DNA of 16,044 nucleotides, taken from Candidatus Bathyarchaeota archaeon. GTDB lineage: Archaea; Thermoproteota; Bathyarchaeia; TCS64. Where the stretch lies: assembly GCA_016934355.1 (NCBI GenBank), contig JAFGTA010000173.1:1-16044 (forward strand), written 5' to 3'. Made by a program: the position numbers and the translations under genes. Below are positions 1 to 7,134 of the stretch, one piece after another (position 1 is the stretch's first letter; each line of letters begins with the position of its first letter). The notes under the pieces are model-generated. The model did not search any database. It was not told the origin of the DNA and saw only the letters and a program-made list of their open reading frames with translations.

Positions 1-3
1 AGG

Positions 4-109
4 TGCTGGGGATGGGATTTGAACCCACGCTCTTTATCCGGCATAGGCGCTGGTGCCTATTCCTCTGGATCATGAGTCCAGCGCATTAGCCAAGCTATGC
101 TACCCCAGC
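4..109 (-). tRNA. tRNA with CAU anticodon (elongator Met or Ile2), intron-containing
   Basis: Read on the minus strand, the acceptor stem GCTGGGG/CCCCAGC (103-109 with 5-11) closes perfectly and is followed by discriminator A at position 4. The D stem is GCAT/ATGC. The anticodon arm is CTGGA-CTCATGA-TCCAG (65-81), giving anticodon CAU. The T arm is GTGGG-TTCAAAT-CCCAT (12-28). No CCA is encoded. The segment between anticodon and T arms is 36 nt, far above the usual 5, and is best explained by a 31-nt intron; the mature tRNA would then be 75 nt with variable loop AGAGC. The initiator is unlikely, because the three consecutive G:C pairs of the initiator anticodon stem are absent. Elongator Met and the AUA-decoding Ile2 cannot be told apart here. 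Position 37 is G, which is odd for a CAU tRNA. Confidence 0.88.
34..64 (-). other. Predicted 31-nt non-canonical tRNA intron between nucleotides 43 and 44
   Basis: In the tRNA sense the region can fold as follows. ATCC pairs with GGAT as a 4-bp central helix. A 3-nt AGA bulge follows on the 5' side and a 3-nt AAA bulge on the 3' side. The intron body forms a stem GGAATAGGC/GCCTATGCC with one A/G mismatch and a 6-nt loop. Cutting both bulges after the second base leaves an intact anticodon stem and exactly a 5-nt variable loop. The outer helix is poor, so this is a relaxed bulge-helix-bulge, a form known to be processed in Thermoproteota-type archaea. The boundaries are inferred from folding by eye. 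Confidence 0.68.
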
Positions 110-130
110 TCCCAACTAGATACCATGAAG

Positions 131-143
131 CTTTTATTTAAAT
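131..143 (-). promoter_or_regulatory. TATA box for the CAU tRNA gene
   Basis: On the minus strand this reads ATTTAAATAAAAG. Its centre is about 28 nt upstream of the mature tRNA 5' end at 109, which is the normal archaeal TATA spacing. The rest of the stretch 110-274 is AT-rich and I see no further gene in it. Confidence 0.6.
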
Positions 144-274
144 CATGACGATTTGATACGCAAGCAGTTTCATTAATTAAGCATCACAGGAATATTCAGG
201 GCATCGCTTGCGGGAACACCGTTTTACCAATCCTGCACATGTCTTATCAACCCTCGTTATCAAACTAACCCATA

Positions 275-1231
275 ATGAATGCAGTCAACAACGTAACCGA
301 GCTCATAGGGAACACGCCGCTTGTAAGACTCAATAAGGTCACCGAGGGCCTCGACGCCGAGGTCTGGGTTAAGCTGGAGTATATGAACCCCACGGGGAGC
401 ATCAAGGACAGGGTGGCCCAGCGGATGATAGAGGACGCCGAGAGGCAGGGGCGCCTGAAACCGGGGTATACTATCGTGGAGTCCAGCACGGGGAACACGG
501 GCACCTCCCTCAGCTTCATGGGCACCCTCAAGGGCTACAGGGTCGTAATATACGAGACCACCCCCGGAAAGATGGGGGAAGAGAAGAAGAACCTCATGAC
601 GGGCTACGGCGCCGATGTCAAGACCATATCACCCGGCGAGTACGAGGGCCTCAGCGGAGTGCCCGGCGCCGAGGTGGAGTTGCCCGGCAGACTGATATGC
701 CTAGCCCTAGAGAAGAACGACCCCAAGGTCTGGTGGGCCAGGCAGTTCGCCAACCCCTCCGGCGTCGAAGCCCAGAAGAACACGGGAAGAGAGATACTCA
801 AACAGACAAGCGGAAAAGTGGACGCTTTCGTGGCCTCCATAGGCACCGGCGGCACCCTCATGGGAGTCGCCCAGGTACTCAAGGGGCACTCGGAGAAGGT
901 GAGGGTCGTGGGCGCCATCCCGGCGGGCTCCAAGATGGAGATGAAACCGGGGAAGCCGTACCCCAAGACCGAGATACAGGGCGGGATCATAGCGGAGATG
1001 GTGATGACACCTGGCCTCGTCGACGACATAGTGCAGGTGACCGATGGGGAGGCCGTGGAGATGGCGATGAGGCTGTGGCGGGAGGAGGGAGTATTTGCGG
1101 GGATATCCTCGGGAGCCAACGTGGTGGTTGCCCTGCGGCTGGCAGGGGAGATGGGCCGGGGCCAGAGGGTGGTCACCGTGATGCATGACAGTGGGGATAG
1201 ATACCTCACTTCGAGGCACTACGTTACATAG
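275..1231 (+). CDS. Cysteine synthase family PLP-dependent enzyme (O-acetylserine/O-phosphoserine sulfhydrylase type)
   Basis: This is a fold-type II PLP enzyme of 318 residues, the usual length for CysK/CysM. Visible motifs in order: NPTGSIKDR at 38-46 with the PLP lysine K44; SSTGNTG at 70-76 (substrate/carboxylate loop); GTGGT at 190-194 (phosphate-binding glycine loop); GISSGAN at 276-282 (Ser near the pyridine nitrogen); and the family tail HDSGDRYL at 304-311. It should replace the O-acetyl or O-phospho group of an activated serine with sulfide to give cysteine, in the cytosol. Which activated serine is used cannot be decided. The loop has Thr at 72 where CysK usually has Ser (TSGNTG). 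The ATG at 275 has no clear Shine-Dalgarno; a weak TATA-like TTATCAA at 244-250 would allow a leaderless start. Its 3' end lies 6 bp from the convergent M24 gene. A related cystathionine beta-synthase-type activity is possible. Confidence 0.9.
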   Translation: MNAVNNVTELIGNTPLVRLNKVTEGLDAEVWVKLEYMNPTGSIKDRVAQRMIEDAERQGRLKPGYTIVESSTGNTGTSLSFMGTLKGYRVVIYETTPGKMGEEKKNLMTGYGADVKTISPGEYEGLSGVPGAEVELPGRLICLALEKNDPKVWWARQFANPSGVEAQKNTGREILKQTSGKVDAFVASIGTGGTLMGVAQVLKGHSEKVRVVGAIPAGSKMEMKPGKPYPKTEIQGGIIAEMVMTPGLVDDIVQVTDGEAVEMAMRLWREEGVFAGISSGANVVVALRLAGEMGRGQRVVTVMHDSGDRYLTSRHYVT

Positions 1232-1237
1232 ACCCGG

Positions 1238-2446
1238 CTACCCGACCACCCTGAGCGTATCCTCCGGGCTGGAGAGGAGCTGTGGTCCTCCGGGTTTGAC
1301 GGCTACGACGTCCTCGTGGAGTATGCCGCCCCAGCCCACCTCGTAATATGGGGTCTCGAAGCAGAGCACCATGTCCTCCACGAGCTTGACGCCCTTGGGG
1401 CCTACCGTGGGTGGGTCGTAGCCTTCGATGCCCCAGCCGTGTCCGGTGTGGTGCCGCCTGAAGTGGGTTATGCCTTCCCTGCGGACGGTGTCGACGGCGG
1501 CGTTGAATATTGTTGCTGTGTCCTCTCCGGGCTGAGCCATCTGGACGGCCTTCTGCTCCCCGGCGTGTATCGCGTGCCAGTACTTCTTGAGCTTGTCCCC
1601 TGCCTCCATGTAGGCGGCCACGCGGGCCATGTCGCAGGGGTAGCCCTTGTAGGTGGCTCCGCCGTCGAAGCGGATTATGTCCCCCGGCTGTAGCCTGTAC
1701 TTGGAGGGCTGGGCTATGTCCGAGAAGGCTGTGCGTCGGCCGAACGCGACGGGCGGCCAGAAGGCGCCGAGGTACGAGTTGCTCTGCCCGCCCTCGTGGA
1801 TGATGGTGGTCTGCCAGACGTCGGCGAACTCACGCTCGGTTATACCCCTGTGGATGGAGTCCAGTGACGCCTCCCAAGCCTTCTCCGTGATCCTTGTAGC
1901 GGTCTTGATGCGGCTGATCTCTTCACTGGTCTTGACCATGCGTATCTCGGTGAACAGAGCTTGAGCCGGCACGGGCACCAGAGAGGGGAGGCGTTTCTTG
2001 ATCATGCCCCAGAGGGGGTGACTGCCCCGAAGGTTGGACTCGTCGATGCCGATTCTTCCCTCGGTGAGCCCCCGCTCCATCAGTGCGTCGATGAGCAGCT
2101 TTGAAGGGTCTCTGGGCTTTGACAGCTCCCACTGCCTCTTCGCCTCGACCACGGCTCTCTCCTCCGGGGTGAGCCCGTCCATGGTGGGAGGTGCCTCTAT
2201 GTAGAACTCTCCGTAGTACCGTACGTCCCGGAACCATGGTGGGGACATGAGGGCGACGGGTGTCGTGCCTGCGATGGAGGTTACCATGAGAGGCTCGGTT
2301 CCACGTTCAAGCGGCATCACAGCGAGGCTGTCACCGTAGGGGCTGCAGTCGGTCGAGTAGAACACGTTGGCTGGAGATGAAGCGACCAGAGCCAGTAACT
2401 CGTTTTCGGTCATGAGTCTCTCGGCTCTATCCCTGTTCAGCAGCAT
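1238..2446 (-). CDS. M24 family metallopeptidase (Xaa-Pro aminopeptidase/creatinase fold)
   Basis: The protein has 402 residues in two parts: a creatinase-type N-terminal domain (about 1-165) and a pita-bread catalytic domain (about 170-395). All five expected dinuclear metal ligands are visible: D261 (RFDGG), D272 (PCDMAR), H336 (TGHGWG), E364 (CFETPYY) and E378 (LHEDVV). It is therefore probably an active metal-dependent hydrolase, most simply an aminopeptidase or dipeptidase removing residues next to proline; creatinase-like or other C-N hydrolases share the fold. No signal peptide is visible, so it should be cytosolic. It lies 31 bp downstream of a co-directional LLM oxidoreductase and could be cotranscribed with it. 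A TATA-like sequence overlapping the end of that gene (2476-2484) might also give it its own promoter. Confidence 0.9.
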   Translation of the reverse strand: MLLNRDRAERLMTENELLALVASSPANVFYSTDCSPYGDSLAVMPLERGTEPLMVTSIAGTTPVALMSPPWFRDVRYYGEFYIEAPPTMDGLTPEERAVVEAKRQWELSKPRDPSKLLIDALMERGLTEGRIGIDESNLRGSHPLWGMIKKRLPSLVPVPAQALFTEIRMVKTSEEISRIKTATRITEKAWEASLDSIHRGITEREFADVWQTTIIHEGGQSNSYLGAFWPPVAFGRRTAFSDIAQPSKYRLQPGDIIRFDGGATYKGYPCDMARVAAYMEAGDKLKKYWHAIHAGEQKAVQMAQPGEDTATIFNAAVDTVRREGITHFRRHHTGHGWGIEGYDPPTVGPKGVKLVEDMVLCFETPYYEVGWGGILHEDVVAVKPGGPQLLSSPEDTLRVVG

Positions 2447-2475
2447 CGGGGTTCAGGTAAAGAGTTCTCCGTCGC

Positions 2476-2484
2476 CATTATATC
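2476..2484 (-). promoter_or_regulatory. Candidate TATA box for the M24 peptidase gene
   Basis: The minus strand reads GATATAATG, centred about 34 nt before the start codon at 2446 and overlapping the stop codon of the upstream LLM gene. It would give a very short leader. It is a motif seen by eye, and read-through from the upstream gene is equally possible. Confidence 0.35.
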
Positions 2485-3521
2485 GCTTTGGAGCACCCTA
2501 AACCTGCCGCGTTGGCGAAGGCTCTCTGGGTCTCTATCCTGTCCCTCATGGAGCACCCCAGTGCGAGCACGGCGAACTGGTCCACGCCCCTATGGGTGAT
2601 CTCCCGGGCTCTGCGCGCAACTGTATCCGCGGAGCCGGTAACGGACCACTCGTCGATGATCTCCGGGCTAAGCATGGACGCGGCGTCCTCGTAGACCCTG
2701 GATGCGGGTTGGCCATGCTTGAACCCCTGAACCATGGCTTGCTCTATAGGCCTCCACTCGGTCGCGTCGACTCCGAGCCTATCGATGATCCTTCTGCTGC
2801 TCCACATAGAGGATACTACGAGCTGCTCCACTGTGCTCCGCGCCTGCTCAGGGTCATCGTTGATAGACGTGTAGGACCAGAAAACGATCTCGATGTCCCT
2901 GCGGCTTCGCCCGGACCTCTCAAGCCCCATGGCAATGTTTTCCAGCGCGTAGCCGAGTCCCTGCACTGAGGCGAGGCTGCCGATGATGACGCCATCCGCT
3001 ACCTCCCCCGCTAGCCTGAGGAGCTTCGGGCCCCTCGCGGCTATGTAGATGGGAATAGGTCGGGACTCGAAGTCCATGTAGGGGCTTCCCGCGCCTTGGA
3101 CGCCTTCCTTGTAGTCTACCTTCTCGCCGCGTAGGAAGGGCTGGAGCATCTGGACGGCTTCACGTATCGCCGTCAGGGGCGGGCTTGGACGCTCGACGCC
3201 GTGTCTCTCGAACAGGGTTGAGGCGCCCGCCCCCAGCCCGAGGACTGCTCTTCCAGCTGAAAGCTCGTTGAGGGTGGCGGCTGCGGCTCCGGTGATTAAG
3301 GGGTGCCTCGTGTAGGGGTTGGTGACGGAGACGCCCAGTTGCGCGGCCTCGGTGTGGAGGGCGGCCATGGATAGGAGCGTGTAGGGGCTTCTCTCGAAGC
3401 GTTCGTCGGGGCACCAGATGCAGCTGTACCCGAGGCTTTCAAGGGTGGAGGCGTAGCCGCCTGCCTTATGTATCTCACCCCAGCCGGGGTCCAGTGAGAG
3501 CTGAGTCCCATACCTAACCAT
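2478..3521 (-). CDS. LLM class (luciferase-like) flavin/F420-dependent oxidoreductase, Mer-like
   Basis: This 347-residue protein has the bacterial-luciferase TIM-barrel pattern. Visible features are an early segment SLGYSCIWCPDERF (29-42), VTNPYTRHP at 66-74 as in methylenetetrahydromethanopterin reductase (Mer) and its F420-dependent relatives, LGLGAG at 94-99, and a phosphate-binding region ARGPKLLRLAGEVADGVI near 161-178. The closest named archaeal enzyme is Mer, but many LLM proteins with this pattern act on other substrates, so only an F420- or FMN-dependent oxidoreductase can be claimed. It would be the first gene of a minus-strand pair with the M24 peptidase. It diverges from a second LLM gene. 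A CTTAAG element at 3545-3550 lies about 26 nt upstream of the ATG and may be a weak TATA box. Confidence 0.86.
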   Translation of the reverse strand: MVRYGTQLSLDPGWGEIHKAGGYASTLESLGYSCIWCPDERFERSPYTLLSMAALHTEAAQLGVSVTNPYTRHPLITGAAAATLNELSAGRAVLGLGAGASTLFERHGVERPSPPLTAIREAVQMLQPFLRGEKVDYKEGVQGAGSPYMDFESRPIPIYIAARGPKLLRLAGEVADGVIIGSLASVQGLGYALENIAMGLERSGRSRRDIEIVFWSYTSINDDPEQARSTVEQLVVSSMWSSRRIIDRLGVDATEWRPIEQAMVQGFKHGQPASRVYEDAASMLSPEIIDEWSVTGSADTVARRAREITHRGVDQFAVLALGCSMRDRIETQRAFANAAGLGCSKAI

Positions 3522-3575
3522 GGTTAGTTGTGGCCGCGTGTGGTCTTAAGTTCCTCCTCCGGCGGCTGGTTACCA

Positions 3576-3581
3576 TTAAAA
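3576..3581 (+). promoter_or_regulatory. Candidate TATA element in the divergent LLM/LLM gap
   Basis: TTAAAA (within CCATTAAAAGG) lies in the gap between the two divergent LLM genes. For the rightward gene it predicts transcription from about 3605 and a leader of about 24 nt that would include the ribosome site at 3617-3621. A shared regulatory region for both genes is plausible. Confidence 0.4.
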
Positions 3582-3616
3582 GGCTGGTGGAGCATGATCA
3601 GGTGCCGCTACGGATC

Positions 3617-3621
3617 GGTGA
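3617..3621 (+). promoter_or_regulatory. Ribosome binding site that decides the LLM start
   Basis: GGTGA sits 7 nt before the ATG at 3629, complementary to the 16S rRNA 3' end. It supports the internal ATG rather than the longer GTG-initiated reading frame that begins at 3530. Confidence 0.55.
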
Positions 3622-3628
3622 AGAGATA

Positions 3629-4627
3629 ATGGTGTTGTTCGGTGTTTCGCTCCCTACGGGAAGGGAGGGGTTGATGGTTCCCGCGGGGTTCGCTTCAAGG
3701 GAGACCATCGTCGAGGCGGCTGTTAACGCCGAGGAGCTGGGCTTTGACTCGGTTTGGGGTAACGATCACGTGACGGTTCAGGACTATGTCAGCCACTTGA
3801 GGCCCAAGCCGGCGTTCTTTGAGCCCATTGTTGCGATGGCTGCGGTCTCGTCAGCCACGAGGAGGGTGAAGCTGGCCACGGGTATATTCGTGCTGCCGTG
3901 GAGGACGCCCAGTCTCGTGGTATGCGCTAAGCAGCTTGCCACCCTCGACGCCCTTTCGGGGGGCAGGGTGCTTCTCGGGGTGGGAACCGGCGCTTACACG
4001 GAGGAGTCCAGCGCCCTCGGAGTCAGGCACCGCCGTGGAAGGATGATTGAAGGAGTCGAAGCGATGCGCGTCCTGTTCAACGATGACCCCGCCACCTACA
4101 AGGGAAAATACGTCGAGTTCGAGGGGGTACAGTTCTACCCGAGGCCCCTACAGAAGCCGTTCCCCGTGTACCTTGGACGCCACCTGACAACCGACAGGGT
4201 TCTCAGGTACCTCGCGGTGAGCTGCCAGGGATGGATACACGGGCTCTACCCGGGCCAGTTCAGGGAAGCATTGCCCAGACTCGAAGGGTTCCTGAAGGAG
4301 CAGGGAAGAAGCCTCTCAGACATCGATGTCGTCAAGGAGATCACCGTCTGCCAAGGGGCGACACGTGAGAAGGCTCTTGGACGGTACTTTGACAGCCCAG
4401 CCGAGGCTCATATGCAGAGCCTCAGCGAGGGTAAGAAGCTTGTGGAGTTCGGCGAGGAGTCCCGGTGGAGCCTCATAGGAGCCCCCGGGGACATCATCAA
4501 GGGCGTCGAGAGCTACCTTGACGCGGGTGTGAACCACTTCATGTTCAACTTTGTCGTTAAGAAGAGAGGAGATTTGGTCTCCGGGATGGAGGCCTTCGCC
4601 GAGGAGGTCATGCCCTCCTTCAGGTAG
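3629..4627 (+). CDS. LLM class (luciferase-like) flavin/F420-dependent oxidoreductase
   Basis: From the ATG at 3629 this gives 332 residues beginning MVLFGVSLPTG, the normal N-terminal first beta strand of LLM proteins. The reading frame is open back to a GTG at 3530, but those 33 extra residues do not match the family start, while a GGTGA site precedes 3629. Visible family features are ELGFDSVWGNDHV (35-47), IFVLPWRTP (first barrel half), the GGRVLLGVGTG segment, and the later FPVYLGR strand. It should be a cytosolic oxidoreductase or monooxygenase using reduced FMN or F420; the substrate is unknown. It is not a recent duplicate of the divergent LLM gene, as their alignable motifs differ (PWRTP versus NPYTRHP). 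Its stop is 2 bp from that of the convergent alanine racemase gene. Confidence 0.87.
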   Translation: MVLFGVSLPTGREGLMVPAGFASRETIVEAAVNAEELGFDSVWGNDHVTVQDYVSHLRPKPAFFEPIVAMAAVSSATRRVKLATGIFVLPWRTPSLVVCAKQLATLDALSGGRVLLGVGTGAYTEESSALGVRHRRGRMIEGVEAMRVLFNDDPATYKGKYVEFEGVQFYPRPLQKPFPVYLGRHLTTDRVLRYLAVSCQGWIHGLYPGQFREALPRLEGFLKEQGRSLSDIDVVKEITVCQGATREKALGRYFDSPAEAHMQSLSEGKKLVEFGEESRWSLIGAPGDIIKGVESYLDAGVNHFMFNFVVKKRGDLVSGMEAFAEEVMPSFR

Positions 4628-4629
4628 GG

Positions 4630-5823
4630 CTACTTCTCGACGAGCCTGGGCTCGCTGAGGGCCATAGGCTCACCGTCTCTCAGGTAGACCCTCGGTAACA
4701 GGTAGTTCATGTGGTTAGCGAGGCTGTATGTCATTATCCCAGCCATTGACGCGAGGCTGGATCCGTCATTCTCCCCTTCCCTGCTGATCGCCTCGACCAC
4801 GTCACCGGGCTCATGGTCTGTCCCGGTTAGGTCCACGAGGAAGTGGTTAACAGACACAGTGCCCAGTACCTGCCTGATCTCGCCCCCAACCCTGACCTTT
4901 CCTTTCTTGGTCAAGCCCCTCGGGTACCCGTCGGTGTACCCGATGTGAAGCGTCCCTACCTTCATCCGTTTAGGCGCCACGAATCTCCGGCTATAAGTCA
5001 AAGCCTCGCCCTTTTCCACCCACTTCACGTGCTCTACTCGCGCCTTGAGGCAAAGAGACTGCCTCAGCTCAATGCCCTGACCCCTGTCTTCCTCTTCAGG
5101 GTAGAGCCCCAGCAGCATTATACCCGGCCTCACGGCGTCGAGATACGTGTATGGTTTGTGGAAAACGGCGTTGCTGCTCGCGATGCTTCTGGTGCCCACA
5201 TCTATGCCCTTAGGCGCGCACCTCTCCCCTACATCTAGGAGCCGTTTCACCTGCTCCCTGTCCAGCTCCTCTGCCTCAGAGAGCGTCGAGAATATACCCT
5301 TGATCCTCAGGTTGGGGCGGCTGTTAATCTCCTCTATGAGGGCGGGCGCTTCGCTCCACCTCACGCCTACTCTGCCGAGCCCCGTGTCCACTTTGATCCA
5401 CACGCTTGCTTTTTTACCGAGTTTCGTAGCCGCCTCGTTTAGCATCTCGGCTGGCTTAGGTTGGTATATTGTCTGGCTCACGTCGTGTTTGACGATGGTT
5501 TCGAACTGTTCGGGGGTGAAGAGGGGGTCGATGTTCAGTATCCCGACGTCGACGCCGGCTTCCCTTATCTGCATGGCCTCGTGGAGCTTGGCTACGAGCA
5601 CCCGCTGGACCCCTTGGGTAGCCAAGTAAGCCACCACTGGGACTATGCCGTGTCCGTAGGCGTTGGACTTGACGCAGGGGATGACCTCCCGCCCGGTTCT
5701 CTTACGCACCTGCTCAAGGTTGTATCCGATGGCGTCCAAGTCTATCTCAAGCCAGGACTGAAAGCCCTTGATCCTCTCATTGATCTCCTCAGGGGAGGGC
5801 TGCCCTGCGAAGTAACTGCTCAT
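4630..5823 (-). CDS. Alanine racemase family protein
   Basis: This 397-residue fold-type III PLP enzyme has the alanine racemase layout: an N-terminal barrel with the PLP lysine in VKSNAYGHG (K52), KVDTGLGRVG (144-153), RPGIMLLG (232-239), then a beta domain with the probable catalytic tyrosine Y277 (LTY), GYTDGYPRG (295-303) and LPRVY near 376-380. It should interconvert L- and D-alanine, or act as a broader amino-acid racemase. Two stretches depart from bacterial Alr: the usual GIFTHFA region reads GIFSTLSEAE (176-185), and the usual GRVCMDQ reads GTVSVNH (321-327). Substrate range may therefore differ. It is 36 bp downstream of the DEAD-box helicase on the same strand, but a strong TATA box in the gap suggests its own leaderless transcript. 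Confidence 0.85.
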   Translation of the reverse strand: MSSYFAGQPSPEEINERIKGFQSWLEIDLDAIGYNLEQVRKRTGREVIPCVKSNAYGHGIVPVVAYLATQGVQRVLVAKLHEAMQIREAGVDVGILNIDPLFTPEQFETIVKHDVSQTIYQPKPAEMLNEAATKLGKKASVWIKVDTGLGRVGVRWSEAPALIEEINSRPNLRIKGIFSTLSEAEELDREQVKRLLDVGERCAPKGIDVGTRSIASSNAVFHKPYTYLDAVRPGIMLLGLYPEEEDRGQGIELRQSLCLKARVEHVKWVEKGEALTYSRRFVAPKRMKVGTLHIGYTDGYPRGLTKKGKVRVGGEIRQVLGTVSVNHFLVDLTGTDHEPGDVVEAISREGENDGSSLASMAGIMTYSLANHMNYLLPRVYLRDGEPMALSEPRLVEK

Positions 5824-5844
5824 GGGTTAGAGGACGAGTCTGGG

Positions 5845-5851
5845 TATAAAA
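5845..5851 (-). promoter_or_regulatory. TATA box for the alanine racemase gene
   Basis: The minus strand reads TTTTATA (within GCCTTTTATACCC), centred about 25 nt before the ATG at 5823. No ribosome site precedes that ATG, so a leaderless transcript is likely. Confidence 0.65.
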
Positions 5852-5859
5852 GGCGTGGA

Positions 5860-6981
5860 CTAGTAGAGGAACGAAGGAGGTAGCGCGAACTTCTCGATCT
5901 CGGTCTGGGTGATGGCCTTGATCCGCTCCAGCTCCATCTCCTGATCTGGCATCACGAAGGTTATGGCCGTGCCCTCCTTGCCTGCGCGGGCGGTCCTGCC
6001 TACGCGGTGGAAGTACATGTGTGGGTCGTCCGGGATGTCGTAGTTGATGATGAACGGTACGTCTTGAATGTCGAGGCCCCTCGCCGCAAGCTCTGTGGAG
6101 ACCATGAGGTCATACTGACCGTCCCTGAAGCTCTCGAGGACTTGCTGGCGCCGCGCCTGCGTGAAGTCACCGTGCAGAGGCTCGGAGGAGATCCCTGATC
6201 TCTTGAGTGTGCTTGTGAGCCGGTCCACCATGTACTTGGTTCGGCAGAATACGATGCCCCTGTCTATCTTGAAGTATTCGATGAGGCGTATCAGGGTGTC
6301 CTCGCGCTCGTGGGCCGCTAGTATCATGTAATACTGTTGGATGGTGGTTACGCCGATCTCGTCCCGGCTCATGTTCACCGTAACGCTGTCTGGCATGAAA
6401 CGCGCTGATAGGTTCCGTGTGCGGTCGTCGAAGGTGGCGCTCCAGAGGCTTACCTGCTTTTTCTTTGGTAGCTGGCTAAGGATGAAATCGATGTCTTCGA
6501 AGAAGCCCATGTCGAACATGCGGTCGGCCTCATCGAGGACTGCGTTCTTTACCTTGCTGAGGTCGAGGGTGCCTCGCCTCATGTGGTCCATTATCCTGCC
6601 GGGTGTGCCCACGACGATGGTAGGCCTCTTCTTGAGTTCCCTGAACTGGCCTTGGATGCTGACGCCGCCGTATATCGGCGTTGCCCAGACCTTAGTGTGT
6701 CTGCCGTAGGTGTTCACGTCTTCTGTTATCTGCTGGGCTAGCTCCCTTGTGGGGGCGAGCACGAGACCCTCCACGAAGCCCGAGTCGGGGTCTAGGTTAT
6801 TGAGCATGGGTACGCCGAATGCGGCGGTCTTCCCTGTGCCCGTCTTAGCCTGACCCATCACGTTTTTTCCTTGAAGCATGGGCGGGATGGCGTGTTCCTG
6901 TATTGGAAACATCTCCTCAAAACCGATCTCCGCGAGCGCCTTCTTGATCTCTTGTTTGATCTCTAGTTCGTCGAAGTTCAT
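5860..6981 (-). CDS. DEAD-box ATP-dependent RNA helicase
   Basis: A 373-residue minimal DEAD-box protein with both RecA-like domains and almost no extensions. Motifs in order: Q motif around F21-Q28; Walker A AKTGTGKT 45-52; PTRELA 77-82; TPGR 126-129; DEAD 150-153; SAT 181-183; then in domain 2 VFCRTK (244-249), ARGLDI 300-305 and HRVGRTARAG 325-334. Every catalytic motif is intact, so it should unwind or remodel RNA duplexes with ATP in the cytosol (ribosome assembly, mRNA or tRNA folding). It resembles short bacterial/archaeal DeaD/RhlE-type proteins without an RNA-binding tail, so a specific target cannot be assigned. A palindromic GGAATATTCC about 26 nt upstream of the start may be its TATA box. 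Confidence 0.95.
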   Translation of the reverse strand: MNFDELEIKQEIKKALAEIGFEEMFPIQEHAIPPMLQGKNVMGQAKTGTGKTAAFGVPMLNNLDPDSGFVEGLVLAPTRELAQQITEDVNTYGRHTKVWATPIYGGVSIQGQFRELKKRPTIVVGTPGRIMDHMRRGTLDLSKVKNAVLDEADRMFDMGFFEDIDFILSQLPKKKQVSLWSATFDDRTRNLSARFMPDSVTVNMSRDEIGVTTIQQYYMILAAHEREDTLIRLIEYFKIDRGIVFCRTKYMVDRLTSTLKRSGISSEPLHGDFTQARRQQVLESFRDGQYDLMVSTELAARGLDIQDVPFIINYDIPDDPHMYFHRVGRTARAGKEGTAITFVMPDQEMELERIKAITQTEIEKFALPPSFLY

Positions 6982-7002
6982 TTTCTATCAGCGGTTTTCC
7001 TT

Positions 7003-7012
7003 GGAATATTCC
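7003..7012 (-). promoter_or_regulatory. Candidate promoter/palindrome upstream of the helicase gene
   Basis: GGAATATTCC is a perfect 10-bp palindrome centred about 26 nt upstream of the helicase ATG (6981), the position expected for a leaderless TATA box. The 11-mer CAGGAATATTC also occurs near 187-197 upstream of the cysteine synthase gene. A second candidate TATA, CTTTATTAA on the minus strand near 7034-7042, would give a longer leader. Confidence 0.35.
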
Positions 7013-7134
7013 TGACTCAGAACGCAGGGGTGTTAATAAAGCCTCGGATAAAACATAAAGAGCCTCAACTGTCTCCGATGACGGCTTGATCCGGTGACTC
7101 CACCGTTTACTGGGCCGGGTCGAAGGAATCAGAA

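Noticed and set aside
29..64. Class II (long variable arm) tRNA reading of the CAU tRNA
   Set aside because: A 36-nt arm is longer than in archaeal Leu/Ser tRNAs and the anticodon is CAU, whereas a 31-nt intron gives an exact 5-nt variable loop with bulges at both cut sites.
604..1209. 201-residue minus-strand reading frame across the cysteine synthase gene
   Set aside because: It is fully antisense to a gene with all family motifs, has low-complexity Ser/Pro/Thr composition and matches no family; long antisense frames are expected in GC-rich DNA.
3530..3628. GTG-initiated 33-residue extension of the second LLM protein
   Set aside because: The family's first beta strand begins at MVLFGVS and a GGTGA ribosome site precedes that ATG. 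The extension would also overlap the divergent promoter region.
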